A stretch of DNA of 64,000 nucleotides from CALNYS01 sp942490855 (GTDB lineage: Bacteria; Planctomycetota; Phycisphaerae; Phycisphaerales; UBA1924). The stretch lies in the NCBI GenBank assembly GCA_942490855.1, contig CALNYS010000004.1, positions 1,456,541-1,520,540 of the forward strand, in the 5' to 3' direction. The notes under the pieces were generated by a model. The model saw nothing but the letters and a program-made list of their open reading frames with translations. It made no database searches and had not been told where the DNA came from. The position numbers and the translations under genes were made by a program. Position 1 is the stretch's first letter. The number at the start of each line of letters is the position of its first letter. Below are positions 8,138 through 16,221 of the stretch, piece by piece.

Positions 8138-9574
8138 TTACCAGGCCCGTTCTTCGCCGGGGCGGATCGCGCTCGGGAGCGAGGCGGGGTCGAGGTCTTC
8201 GGGGTCCATCGCGGTGAGTGGGGAGATTTCGAGGACGCACTCGGGGGAGCCGTCGTCTGAGCGCGGGACGCTGACGCCGCGGGCTTCGAGCCAGCGTGCG
8301 GCGCGCTCGGTCTGGAGGAGCGCGCTGGTGGCGGCCGAGTCGTTCCCACTGGCGTTTTTGATCGGCGCGAACTCGTCGGTGCGGTCGGTCTCGAGGACGA
8401 GTGGTTTGGAGGCGAGGGGGAGGGCGTCGAAGACGAACGTCTCGAGCTTGACGCCGTTGGGTTCGCTGGGCTCGACGCGCTGCCCGGTCGCGGGGTCGAT
8501 GTAGGGGATTTTCTTGTCGGCGCGGTGGAAGGGGAGCGCGAAGCCCCCGGGCGCCTCGTTGAGTCGGCGGACGAAGTCGAGCCCGAGGATGTGGATCGCC
8601 GGGTTGCCCGCGTTGAAGCGGAGGTCGCCGGCGTCGTCGCGCTGCTGGGCGAGGTCGGGCGGGAGGTCGGAGTACTCGATCATGCCGAGCTTGCTGTCCT
8701 GAAGGCAGAAGACGCCGACCTTCTCGCCGGGCTCGGACTTGGCGAGCATCTTGGAGGACATCTCGGCGGAGGAGTCGGGGGCGCTGGCGTGGAGCCCGAG
8801 GAAGACGGGGTCGACGACGCGGACGAGGGGGTTGTCGATCTGGGTGTAGGTGATGTGCTCGACGCCGCGGTCGGCGAGCGCGTCGATGGCGCCCGAGGCG
8901 TGGAGCGCTTTGAGGGAGCCGCCGTGCCCGTCGGGATTGGTCGCGGGCTCGTCCTTGTCGGCGAGGAGGATCTTTCCGGTGGCGCGGTCGAAGCTGGGGA
9001 CGACGCCCTGGTTGAAGAGGAGGACGTTCTCTTCGCCGAGTTCGAGCCAGTTGTGCTCGCGGAAGAAGTCGAGCGTGGCGTCGTGGTTGAGGGGGCTGGT
9101 CATGACGCACCAGGGGATGGTGCAGGCGTAGCGCTGGTTGGCGGCGAGGAGCCACTCGGCGAGGCACTGGAAGAGAGGCTTTTGCGTGACGGCGCCGCCG
9201 GGGTAGCAGCCCTTGGGGCCGTCGTAGCCGAGGCGCGAGCCCTGCCCGCCGGCGACGGTGAACGCGGCGACCTTGCCTGCGCGGAGGAGGTCTTCGCCGG
9301 CGGCTATAGCGGCGTCGCGGTCCCAGGGTCGCTTGGGGGAGTCGGGGTTGCGCGGGTAGTAGGGGGCGGGCTCGATCGCGCCGGTGGGCGTGAAGTCGGG
9401 CTTGTTGCGCACGTACTGCTCGACCCACTGGGGGACGCGTTCGAGGTCGAGGGCGCTGAGGCGCGCAACGAGCCGGTCCTGCGCGCTCGCGTCGAGTTCG
9501 TCGTGGAACGCGAGGAGGTGGCCTTGTCCGGCGGCTTCGAGTCGGGGGCGGAGATCGGTGAGGGTGGTGGACAC
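8138..9574 (-). CDS. UDP-N-acetylhexosamine pyrophosphorylase-type nucleotidyltransferase (UDPGP family)
   Basis: The 478-residue protein has the layout of the eukaryote-type UDPGP family (human AGX1, yeast Uap1), not the smaller bacterial GlmU. The nucleotide-binding loop VAGGQGSRLGYDGPKG lies at residues 107-122 after an N-terminal helical region. Further blocks are IPWCVMTSP, NPDGHGGSLKAL (compare the PDGNGG loop of AGX1), YTQIDNPLV, FNAGNPAIHIL and a Lys-rich IPYIDPATG segment. The reaction is UTP plus a hexosamine- or hexose-1-phosphate giving UDP-sugar and PPi; the exact sugar is not settled by sequence. The start chosen is GTG 9572-9574 with a GAGAGA site just upstream, since the open frame continues far beyond it without homology. 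It is on the opposite strand to the cinA operon. Confidence 0.82.
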   Translation of the reverse strand: MSTTLTDLRPRLEAAGQGHLLAFHDELDASAQDRLVARLSALDLERVPQWVEQYVRNKPDFTPTGAIEPAPYYPRNPDSPKRPWDRDAAIAAGEDLLRAGKVAAFTVAGGQGSRLGYDGPKGCYPGGAVTQKPLFQCLAEWLLAANQRYACTIPWCVMTSPLNHDATLDFFREHNWLELGEENVLLFNQGVVPSFDRATGKILLADKDEPATNPDGHGGSLKALHASGAIDALADRGVEHITYTQIDNPLVRVVDPVFLGLHASAPDSSAEMSSKMLAKSEPGEKVGVFCLQDSKLGMIEYSDLPPDLAQQRDDAGDLRFNAGNPAIHILGLDFVRRLNEAPGGFALPFHRADKKIPYIDPATGQRVEPSEPNGVKLETFVFDALPLASKPLVLETDRTDEFAPIKNASGNDSAATSALLQTERAARWLEARGVSVPRSDDGSPECVLEISPLTAMDPEDLDPASLPSAIRPGEERAW

Positions 9575-9729
9575 GGCGGTCTCTCTCGGTGCGGGGCGCG
9601 GGGGTCTGGGTGCCACGATCCGCGGAACGCGCGTCGTGTGGTACGCCCGCGGCACGACGCGCCTTCGGCGGGTCAAGGCACCGTAACGGATGGGGCGGGG
9701 GACGCCAGAGTGCGGGCGCGTCGGGCGGG

Positions 9730-10434
9730 TTATTCGGGGAGCGTGGGCTCGGACCAGTGCCCGCCCTGGTGCCGGACGATGGCGCCGGTCGCGACGTAGA
9801 TGACCTGCTCGGCGATGTTGCACGCGTGGGAGTTGACGATCTCGAGGCGCCCGGCCATCGCGTGGAGGGCGAAGGCGGCGTCGAGGTTCAGAGCGCCCTC
9901 GGAGAGGGCTTTCTGGGCGTCGCGGAGGATGACGCGTTCGAACTCGTCCACGGTTTCGTCGCTGGCGAGGACGCTGCGGGCGAGGGCGGTGTCGAGGTTC
10001 TCGAAGCTGCGGACGGTGCTGTGGAGGAGCCCGACGACGCTGTTGGCCATGACGCGGAAGGCTTTGGGGATCTCGTCCTCGAAGCAGGCGAGGGACTCGC
10101 GCATCTCGGCGATGTCGACGGCGCCGTCGGCGATGCGCTCGAGCTCGTTGTTGACCTTCACGATGGTCAGGACCATGCGCAGGCGGTCGTCTTCGAGGGC
10201 GGCTTCCTCGCGGGCGACCTCGCCCAGGAGTTTGACGGCGGCGCGTTCGACCTCGACGTCCACGCGGTCGATCACGCTGTCGGCGTCGATGACTCTTTTG
10301 CAGGCCGCGGCGTCGCGGGCAAAGACCGCTTCGATCGCCTGATCGAGCATGGCGGCGACGCGTCGCCCCTGCTCGCCCATGTCTGCTTTGAGGCGGTCGA
10401 TGCGCTGGATGTACTCGTCGGGGGTGGCGGCCAT
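9730..10434 (-). CDS. phoU: Phosphate-transport regulator PhoU
   Basis: The 234-residue protein is all helical, with two copies of the PhoU three-helix repeat: residues about 15-110 (VNNELERIADGAVDIAEM) and about 120-215 (IVNSHACNIAEQVIYVATG). The E/D-x-x-x-D metal-cluster motifs are present as ELERIAD and its second-repeat equivalent. PhoU links the Pst phosphate transporter to the PhoR kinase and represses the Pho regulon when phosphate is plentiful. No pst, phoR or phoB gene is in view. The start is ATG 10434; the promoter region is shared with divergent eno. Confidence 0.9.
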   Translation of the reverse strand: MAATPDEYIQRIDRLKADMGEQGRRVAAMLDQAIEAVFARDAAACKRVIDADSVIDRVDVEVERAAVKLLGEVAREEAALEDDRLRMVLTIVKVNNELERIADGAVDIAEMRESLACFEDEIPKAFRVMANSVVGLLHSTVRSFENLDTALARSVLASDETVDEFERVILRDAQKALSEGALNLDAAFALHAMAGRLEIVNSHACNIAEQVIYVATGAIVRHQGGHWSEPTLPE

Positions 10435-10464
10435 CGTGCGGCGCTCCGTTCGGGGAATCCGGGA

Positions 10465-10492
10465 ACGATACACCCCGCGGCGCATCGGGCAA
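10465..10492 (-). promoter_or_regulatory. Candidate phoU promoter in the phoU/eno divergent region
   Basis: On the minus strand TTGCCC and TATCGT are separated by 16 bases, about 30 bases before the phoU start. On the plus strand a TATGAT hexamer at 10521-10526 is the best -10 candidate for eno, 35 bases before its ATG, but I see no good -35 partner. No Pho-box repeat is evident between the genes. Confidence 0.4.
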
Positions 10493-10560
10493 CCGGGCCA
10501 CGCCGATCGGGGGGCGGGGGTATGATCGCCGCCCCGATTCACCCACGCGGAGACCTCCCC

Positions 10561-11853
10561 ATGCCCTTCTCGATCGAGCACGTTCACGCCCGTCAGGTTC
10601 TCGACTCCCGGGGCAACCCGACGGTGGAGGTGGACGTCGCGCTCGAAGGGGGCGGGTTCGGGCGTGCGGCGGTCCCCAGCGGGGCGAGCACGGGCGAGCA
10701 CGAGGCCGTCGAGCTCCGCGACGGCGGGGGCGCGTACGGGGGCAAGGGCGTCCTGAAAGCGGTCGAGAACGTCAACGACACGGTCGCGGGCGAGCTTTTC
10801 GGGATCGACGCCCGGGAGCAAGAGGGGATCGACGGGCTGCTGCTGGAGCTCGACGGGACCGCGAACAAGTCCAAGCTGGGCGCGAACGCGGCCCTGGGCG
10901 TCTCGCTGGCGGTCGCGAAGGCCGCGGCCGACGGGATGGGCCTCCCGCTCTACCGCTACCTCGGGGGCTCGGGCGCCAAGACGCTGCCCGTCCCCATGCT
11001 GAACATCCTCAACGGCGGCAAGCACGCCGACAACACGGTGGATTTCCAGGAGTTCATGATCCAGCCGTGGGGGTTCGACGACTTCGGCGAGGCCCTGCGG
11101 GCGGGTGTAGAGATCTACCACGCGCTGCGGAAGGTGCTGGGCGAGCGCGGGCTCTCGACGAGCGTGGGCGACGAGGGGGGCTTTGCGCCGAACCTCAAGA
11201 CGAACGAGGAAGCGATCACGCTGATCGAGGAGGCCGTCGGCAAGGCGGGGTACTCGTGGGGCGAGCAGATCTTCCTGGCGCTGGACCCGGCGACGAGCGA
11301 GTGCTGGAACGAGGCGGCGAAGCTGGGCAAGGAGGGGTACTGCCTCTTTAAGAGCACGAAGGAGATCCTCTCGAGCGAGGGGATGATCCAGATGTGGTCG
11401 GAGTGGTGCGGGAAGCACCCGATCCGCTCGATCGAGGACGGGCTCGCGGAGAACGACTGGAGCGGGTGGTCGAAGCTCGTCAGCGAGCTGGGCGACACGG
11501 TGCAGCTCGTGGGCGACGACCTTTTCGTGACGAACAAGGATTTTGTGGCGCGCGGGCTGAAGGAGAAGGCGGCGAACTCGGTGCTGGTGAAGGTGAACCA
11601 GATCGGGACGCTCAGCGAGACGTTCGACACGGTGCGTCTGGCGACGAGCAACGGCTGGACGGCCGTGATGAGCCACCGCTCGGGCGAGACGGAGGACGCG
11701 ACGATCGCGGACCTCGCGGTCGCGACGAACTGCGGGCAGATCAAGACCGGGGCGCCGTGCCGGAGCGACCGGAACGCCAAGTACAACCAGCTGCTCCGCA
11801 TCGCGGAGGAGCTCGGGGACGCGGGCGTGTACGGCTGCGGCTGGCGGAAGTAG
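10561..11853 (+). CDS. eno: Enolase
   Basis: Enolase interconverts 2-phosphoglycerate and phosphoenolpyruvate in glycolysis. The 430-residue length is standard. Diagnostic blocks are HARQVLDSRGNPTVEVDV at the N-terminus, GANAALGVSLAVAKA, VGDEGGFAPNL, SIEDGLAENDW, VGDDLFVTN (metal ligand Asp), VLVKVNQIGTLSET (catalytic Lys) and SHRSGETEDATIADLAVA near the C-terminus. The start at ATG 10561 (MPFSIEHVHARQ) follows a GCGGAGA ribosome site. The downstream amidase gene begins 30 bases later on the same strand and is probably co-transcribed. Confidence 0.97.
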   Translation: MPFSIEHVHARQVLDSRGNPTVEVDVALEGGGFGRAAVPSGASTGEHEAVELRDGGGAYGGKGVLKAVENVNDTVAGELFGIDAREQEGIDGLLLELDGTANKSKLGANAALGVSLAVAKAAADGMGLPLYRYLGGSGAKTLPVPMLNILNGGKHADNTVDFQEFMIQPWGFDDFGEALRAGVEIYHALRKVLGERGLSTSVGDEGGFAPNLKTNEEAITLIEEAVGKAGYSWGEQIFLALDPATSECWNEAAKLGKEGYCLFKSTKEILSSEGMIQMWSEWCGKHPIRSIEDGLAENDWSGWSKLVSELGDTVQLVGDDLFVTNKDFVARGLKEKAANSVLVKVNQIGTLSETFDTVRLATSNGWTAVMSHRSGETEDATIADLAVATNCGQIKTGAPCRSDRNAKYNQLLRIAEELGDAGVYGCGWRK

Positions 11854-11883
11854 CCCCGTTTGTCGGGGCGGATCGGAGCGCCG

Positions 11884-12672
11884 ATGCGGGCGCACCTCGT
11901 GCAGTACGACATCGCGTGGGAGTCTCCGCGGGAGAACGCGGAGCGGGTGCGCGCGTTGGTCGCGGTTGCGGGCGTGGCGCGGGGCGATCTGATCGCGCTT
12001 CCCGAGATGTACGCGACGGGGTTTTCGCTGAACGTTGAGACGACGGCCGACGACGACGGCGCGCAGGCGAGCGTTCTCCGCGAGCTGGCGGTCGAGACGG
12101 GCGCGACGGTGGTGGGGGGGATCACGGTGCGCGGCGAGACGAAGGCGCGGAACCGGGCGATGGTCTTTGGCGCTGACGGCGTGGAGCTGGCGGGCTACGA
12201 CAAGGTCCACCCGTTCAGCTTCGGGCGCGAGCACGAGGCGTTCGAGGGCGGGGACGCGGTCGTGACGTTTGACTGGGGCGGTCTGCGGGTGTGCCCGGTG
12301 GTGTGCTACGACCTGCGGTTCCCGGAGCTGTTCCGGGCGGGGCTCGACGCGGGCGCCGAGGCGTTTGTCGTGATCGCCAACTGGCCCAGCGCGCGGCACG
12401 AACATTGGCGGACGTTGCTGCGGGCGCGGGCGATCGAGAACCAGGCGGTGGTGCTGGGGGTGAACCGGTGCGGGTCGGATCCGTTCCTGGGGTACGAGGG
12501 CGGTTCGGAGGCGCTGGACGCTGAGGGCGTGGCTCTTGGGACGCTCGGGGGCGCTGAGGGCGTGCTGAGCGTTGAGGTCTCTCCAGAGGCGGTGCGCCGC
12601 TGGCGGGGGGCGTTCCCCGCCTGGCGGGATAGAAGGCTCCCAGGCGGCTCTGGCGGCCCGCAGGGCCGATAG
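11884..12672 (+). CDS. Carbon-nitrogen hydrolase (nitrilase superfamily), omega-amidase-like
   Basis: The 262-residue protein has the complete Glu-Lys-Cys triad of nitrilases: Glu41 in IALPEMYATGFS, Lys107 in GYDKVHPFSFGREHE and Cys141 in VVCYDLRFPELFR. The ATGFS and HPFSFGREHEAF blocks resemble the YafV/NIT2 omega-amidase branch, which deaminates alpha-keto acid amides such as 2-oxoglutaramate in a metabolite-repair role. The exact substrate is inference. Start at ATG 11884 with GGAG at 11875-11878. It follows eno by 30 bases. Downstream lies the long gene-free stretch with the RNA candidates. Confidence 0.87.
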   Translation: MRAHLVQYDIAWESPRENAERVRALVAVAGVARGDLIALPEMYATGFSLNVETTADDDGAQASVLRELAVETGATVVGGITVRGETKARNRAMVFGADGVELAGYDKVHPFSFGREHEAFEGGDAVVTFDWGGLRVCPVVCYDLRFPELFRAGLDAGAEAFVVIANWPSARHEHWRTLLRARAIENQAVVLGVNRCGSDPFLGYEGGSEALDAEGVALGTLGGAEGVLSVEVSPEAVRRWRGAFPAWRDRRLPGGSGGPQGR

Positions 12673-12740
12673 GGTTGTGGGTTGCTGCCCCGCTGGCGGG
12701 TTGGGCGGGAGGGAAAGTCGGGTTCTTCCGAATTTGAGGC

Positions 12741-12768
12741 TTGACTGAGGGTCGAGGGTCGCTAGTCT
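12741..12768 (+). promoter_or_regulatory. Sigma-70-type promoter for the structured RNA
   Basis: TTGACT (12741-12746) and TAGTCT (12763-12768) are separated by 16 bases. Transcription would begin near 12775, directly in front of the run of hairpins. There is no open frame with a ribosome site between here and the terminator at 13051-13082. Confidence 0.6.
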
Positions 12769-12774
12769 CAGGGT

Positions 12775-13083
12775 GTTGAGTAGTGCGCGGCCTGCAACAG
12801 GCCCGGACTGCACGAGGAGAGGGAAGACCTCCTCGACATCTAAAGAAGCGGGCGGAGCCCGCATGAAACGGTTGACTCCTCCGTGGTTTGCTGCGGTGTC
12901 TATGGCGCAATGCCGGTGACCCACAGCGACAAAGAGCCACGGATTCCCTGTGCCCGCTTCACCTGCGCTAACGCTCGGGTGAAGCGGTTCAAGGCGGATT
13001 GGAGAATCCGCCGAGAGCGAGTGGTTTGTTGAGCACTCGCAGGAAGCAAAAGAGGCCCTGAGGCCTCTGGTTATCGGTTTTTC
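12775..13083 (+). ncRNA. Candidate structured non-coding RNA of about 300 nt, family unknown
   Basis: Between a promoter and an intrinsic terminator there is no convincing gene but a chain of well-formed hairpins: 12789-12803 (GGCCTG/CAGGCC), 12813-12835 (CGAGGAG/CTCCTCG), 12848-12862 (GCGGGC/GCCCGC), 12881-12942 (CCGTGG/CCACGG closing an inner GCTG/CAGC), 12954-12987 (10-bp CCGCTTCACC/GGTGAAGCGG), 12993-13012 (GGCGGATT/AATCCGCC) and 13017-13040 (GCGAGTG/CACTCGC), then the terminator. Loops and joints are A-rich, as in a folded RNA. I looked for RNase P, tmRNA, SRP RNA and group II domain V signatures and found no convincing match. The segment CCACAGCGACAAAGAGCC is faintly like the ACAGA region of RNase P, but its P4 partner is missing. 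Confidence 0.6.
13051..13082 (+). terminator. Rho-independent terminator of the structured RNA
   Basis: AGAGGCC and GGCCTCT form a 7-bp stem around a CTGA loop, with five Ts at 13078-13082 after a short spacer. Confidence 0.65.
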
Positions 13084-13125
13084 GCAAGAGGGAAGCGAAA
13101 CCGCTTATTTTCGTGCGCTTATGGC

Positions 13126-13155
13126 TTGACATGCGATGGCATGAAACATTATCCT
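13126..13155 (+). promoter_or_regulatory. Strong sigma-70-type promoter
   Basis: A consensus TTGACA (13126-13131) stands 18 bases before TATCCT (13150-13155) in a locally AT-rich stretch. It would start a transcript near 13162, either a second small RNA or a long leader for the gene at 13448. Confidence 0.6.
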
Positions 13156-13159
13156 ATGG

Positions 13160-13320
13160 TTCATCGGTCGTTTGCACAGGGCGGCCGAGTCCTACCCACC
13201 ACGCGGTGCTCGGAGACGGGCCCGGCGTGGTTTCAGGGACGCTTCGGCGTTCGACAATCTGCCACACGGAGGAGTCACGCCGCGGCCTGGGAATACCGGA
13301 CCCCGGCGTTTTCTTTTTTT
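13160..13320 (+). ncRNA. Candidate second structured RNA or attenuated leader
   Basis: The interval between the promoter and the 13448 gene carries small hairpins: CACC/GGTG around 13197-13208, ACGC-TTCG-GCGT near 13239-13250 enclosed by GTGG/CCAC, and an ACGCCG/CGGCGT stem ending at 13310. The last stem is followed by TTTTCTTTTTTT (13309-13320), which is a good intrinsic terminator. A transcript from 13162 would therefore mostly end near 13320 as an RNA of about 160 nt. Read-through would reach the discoidin-like gene. Whether this is an independent RNA or an attenuator cannot be decided from the sequence. 13321-13447 shows nothing further apart from the ribosome site. Confidence 0.45.
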
Positions 13321-13447
13321 GCGTCATCGGTTGATAGGAACGCGGATGAATCGGCTAGGGCGCGAACCGAACTGGTGCTAGCTTTGGGGCAGGGCAGGGC
13401 CGCTCGGACGGCTGGCCGTGAAGTCCTCTAGAGAAGAGAGAGTTTCC

Positions 13448-14641
13448 ATGATCTATGGCGTTTCAAAGCGGGCCGTGCTCGCGGTGTGTGCGGTGGTTGG
13501 TGTGTGCGCTGGCTCGGCGAGCGGCGGGGCGGTCCTGCAGCCGGCGGCGGTGACGACGGCGTCTCCCGAGTTCCAGCCGATCAGCAACACGATCTCCCAG
13601 GCGGGCCTCGAGACGCCGTACGTGCCCCTGGTGACAGACTTCGATTCGTACGTTCCCGCGACGTCGTTCCCCGGCGCGATTGAGACGGCGTGGGACAGCG
13701 CGGGCAGTTTTCCGTACATCGCGAGCTTCGATCTCGGCGGGTGGTACGACATCGATGGCTTCGCGGTGTGGCAGTACAACTTCAGTTCCGGCGTGCGCGA
13801 GTATGAGCTCTACACCGACGACGACATGGACTACCACAACGGGGCGACGCAGCTCGGCGGGACGTTCATCGCGGCTGACACGTTCGCCTCCGGGTCGATC
13901 GCGCGGTTCGAGCAGGTCCAGACCCGGTACGTGCACTTCCGTGCGCTGAACAATCACGGGCAGCCGAACGTGTTGCGGATCGGCGAGTTCGCGTTCCGCG
14001 GCGTGGACCCGATCCCGTGCGAGGGGGAGGTGCTGTTCTCGCAGCCGCCCAACGGCGTGTTCTCGTGGCCTTCGGACCGTGGGAGTGACTTCATCACCGG
14101 GCGCATCTTTGAGCAGGCGGACTCCGTGGAGCTGGCGCAGGACTCAGCGATCGACCACGTGAGATTCTGGGGCTTGATTTCGTCTACGGCGCTCTTGGAC
14201 GACTTTGAATTCCGCGTGTTCGCCGACGACGGGGGGAAGCCCGCCGCATCGCCGATGCAGACCGCACGGTTTGCCCAGAAGTCACGCGGGTATGTCAACA
14301 TCGATTCGCGCTTTCTCAACGAGTACACCGCGACGCTGAATCCCGGGATCTACCTGCGCGCGGGGGAGACGTACTGGGTGTCGATCGTGAACGACACAAC
14401 CAGCTTTCCCTCAGATTGGTGGCGCTGGACGGATAGCTTGACGCTCGACCTCGAGCATTTCACGCGGGAAGTGAACGGCAACAACGTCTGGGAGGACAGG
14501 GGGGGGTACGGTCTCGCGTTTGAGCTGTGCGGGACGCGTCTCGGGGGCGACGACTCCTGCCCGGCGGACTTCAACAACGACGGCGTGGTGGACTCGTCCG
14601 ATCTCGCGGACATCCTTGCCGCGTGGGGTGCGTGCCCGTGA
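13448..14641 (+). CDS. Exported discoidin-like protein with dockerin-type C-terminus
   Basis: The 397-residue protein starts at ATG 13448 behind a GAGAAGAGAG ribosome site. Residues 1-27 are a signal peptide (VLAVCAVVGVCAGSASGG). Residues about 30-190 resemble an F5/8 type C (discoidin) beta-sandwich: AWDSAGSFPYIASFDLGGWY, YNFSSGVREYELYTDDD, RYVHFRALNNHG and LRIGEFAFRG. Residues about 195-365 form a second, unassigned beta domain. The protein ends CPADFNNDGVVDSSDL...AAWGACP, a calcium-loop dockerin-like tail with the stop codon directly after the final Pro. It is probably surface-associated and carbohydrate- or matrix-binding (inference). The next gene begins at its stop codon (TGATG), so they form one operon. 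Confidence 0.78.
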   Translation: MIYGVSKRAVLAVCAVVGVCAGSASGGAVLQPAAVTTASPEFQPISNTISQAGLETPYVPLVTDFDSYVPATSFPGAIETAWDSAGSFPYIASFDLGGWYDIDGFAVWQYNFSSGVREYELYTDDDMDYHNGATQLGGTFIAADTFASGSIARFEQVQTRYVHFRALNNHGQPNVLRIGEFAFRGVDPIPCEGEVLFSQPPNGVFSWPSDRGSDFITGRIFEQADSVELAQDSAIDHVRFWGLISSTALLDDFEFRVFADDGGKPAASPMQTARFAQKSRGYVNIDSRFLNEYTATLNPGIYLRAGETYWVSIVNDTTSFPSDWWRWTDSLTLDLEHFTREVNGNNVWEDRGGYGLAFELCGTRLGGDDSCPADFNNDGVVDSSDLADILAAWGACP

Positions 14642-14658
14642 TGGGAGGAAAATTCGTA

Positions 14659-16200
14659 ATGCGCGTAGGTGTGTGTGCGTTGGTTGTTTTCACGGGCGCT
14701 TCGGCGTTCGGGGAGTCCGGCGGCGGGCTGGAGGCCTGGGGCGATGCGGCGTGGTCCGCGGGCGGTTCGCCCGAGGGGTGCGTGAGCGCGGCGCAGCGCG
14801 CGGAGGTGCAGGAGGCGATCCGCGCCTTTGAGACCGCGCAGGAAACGGCGCGGGGGACCGGCGCGCCGGAGCTGTTCCGGTTCTACCCGCAGGCGGGGAC
14901 GCTGTACCGCGACCTCTTCCACAACAACTATGTGGACGTCGACGTCCACACGGCGGGCGTGCTGGACTTCGCGTGCACGAACCACGCGTACAACGGGCAC
15001 CGCGGGCACGACAGCGATCTGCGCTCGTTCGCGGAGCAGGACATCGGCGTGCCGGTGTACGCGGTTGACGACGGGGTGGTCGTGGCGCGCCACGACGGGG
15101 AGTTTGATCGGAACACGCAGGCGAACGGGCAGCCGGCGAACTACGTCGTGGTGCAGCACGCGAGCGGGATCACGACGCGGTACTGGCACCTGAAGAACGG
15201 GTCGGTGCTCCCGGTGTCGGGGCAGCCCGTCGAGCGGGGCGAGCAGCTCGGGCTCACGGCGTCGAGCGGCAACAGCACGGGGCCGCACCTGCACTTTGAG
15301 GTGCAGAGCTTGGGTGGGTCGGCGTACGAGACGATGAGCGGGCCGTGCAACCCCGAGGCGTCGGGGTGGGCCGAGCAGTGGGAGATCGATCGCGGGTTCC
15401 TCGTGCGCGACTTCGGGTTCGTGCGCGGGCGGATCGGCGACTTTTACGACGGGCCGCCGGACGCGTTCCCACGCTCCAACCACGTGGACTTCAGCGACAC
15501 GATCGTCTCGTACTGGATGCAGGGGCTGAACATCCCCGCGGACTCGACGTACCGGTTCCGTTTCATCGCGCCTTCGGGCGGGGTGGGGTTCGACTCGGGC
15601 GAGCGGTTGCTCGGGTTCACGCAGGGGGCCGAGTACCGGAGCTTCTGGGCGTCGTGGAACTGGTCGGTCGCGGGGATGCGCAGCGAAGCGGGCGAGTGGA
15701 CGGTGCGGGTGGACTTTAACGGCGAGCGCGCGGTGGAGATCCCGGTGCGGGTGTTCGAGACGGCGCAGCTGCCGCATCTGGTGAACCGCCCGCCCGCGCC
15801 GGTGACGGCGACGATCGAGCCCGCGTCGCCGGCGCCCGACGACGTGCTGTGGGCGCGGATCGCTCCCGATCTGGTGCACGACGACCCGGACTTCGACACG
15901 GTGCGCTACATGTACGCGTGGAAGGTCAACGGTGAGACGGTGCGCGAGGTGGTGTCGGCGGCGCACTCGGACGCGCTGCCCGCGTCGTACCGGGGGCCCG
16001 GCGACGTCGTGACGTGCGACGTGTCGGCGAGCGACGGGGTGTGCCCGGGGGACGTGACGGGCGACCGGGTGGTCGACCGGGTGGACCTTGCGGTGATGAT
16101 GAACGCGTGGGGATCGAGCGAGCTCGACCTGACGGGCGACGCGGTGGTCGAGGCGTACGACCTCGCGGTGCTGCTGGCGGGGTGGGGGGCGTGCCCGTAA
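14659..16200 (+). CDS. Exported M23-family peptidase with dockerin-type C-terminus
   Basis: The 513-residue protein is best started at ATG 14659, with GGGAGGAAAA just upstream; ATG 14641 would add six residues. A signal peptide covers about residues 1-20 (RVGVCALVVFTGASAFG). The LytM/M23 zinc peptidase domain occupies about residues 80-245. It contains HRGHDSD (His and Asp zinc ligands), the glycine/valine-rich core PVYAVDDGVVVARHDGE and HLHFEV with the last metal His. Residues about 260-470 are beta-rich and unassigned. The end is a double dockerin-like repeat: CPGDVTGDRVVDRVDLAVMM, then LDLTGDAVVEAYDLAVLLAG, finishing WGACP. M23 enzymes cut peptidoglycan cross-bridges or other Gly-rich peptides; the target here is unknown. 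It is co-transcribed with the discoidin-like gene. Confidence 0.82.
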   Translation: MRVGVCALVVFTGASAFGESGGGLEAWGDAAWSAGGSPEGCVSAAQRAEVQEAIRAFETAQETARGTGAPELFRFYPQAGTLYRDLFHNNYVDVDVHTAGVLDFACTNHAYNGHRGHDSDLRSFAEQDIGVPVYAVDDGVVVARHDGEFDRNTQANGQPANYVVVQHASGITTRYWHLKNGSVLPVSGQPVERGEQLGLTASSGNSTGPHLHFEVQSLGGSAYETMSGPCNPEASGWAEQWEIDRGFLVRDFGFVRGRIGDFYDGPPDAFPRSNHVDFSDTIVSYWMQGLNIPADSTYRFRFIAPSGGVGFDSGERLLGFTQGAEYRSFWASWNWSVAGMRSEAGEWTVRVDFNGERAVEIPVRVFETAQLPHLVNRPPAPVTATIEPASPAPDDVLWARIAPDLVHDDPDFDTVRYMYAWKVNGETVREVVSAAHSDALPASYRGPGDVVTCDVSASDGVCPGDVTGDRVVDRVDLAVMMNAWGSSELDLTGDAVVEAYDLAVLLAGWGACP

Positions 16201-16221
16201 CGCGCGCCGGTCGGGTCGGTC

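Noticed and set aside
12775..13083. Assignment of the structured RNA as RNase P RNA or tmRNA
   Set aside because: The P4 strands and GGCTTA-type 3' element of RNase P, and the tRNA-like ends and tag reading frame of tmRNA, are not found. Only a loose resemblance to the ACAGA region exists.
13113..13431. Short plus-strand open frames over the second RNA candidate
   Set aside because: Three overlapping frames of 70-101 codons exist, but none has a ribosome site and they cross the terminator hairpin.
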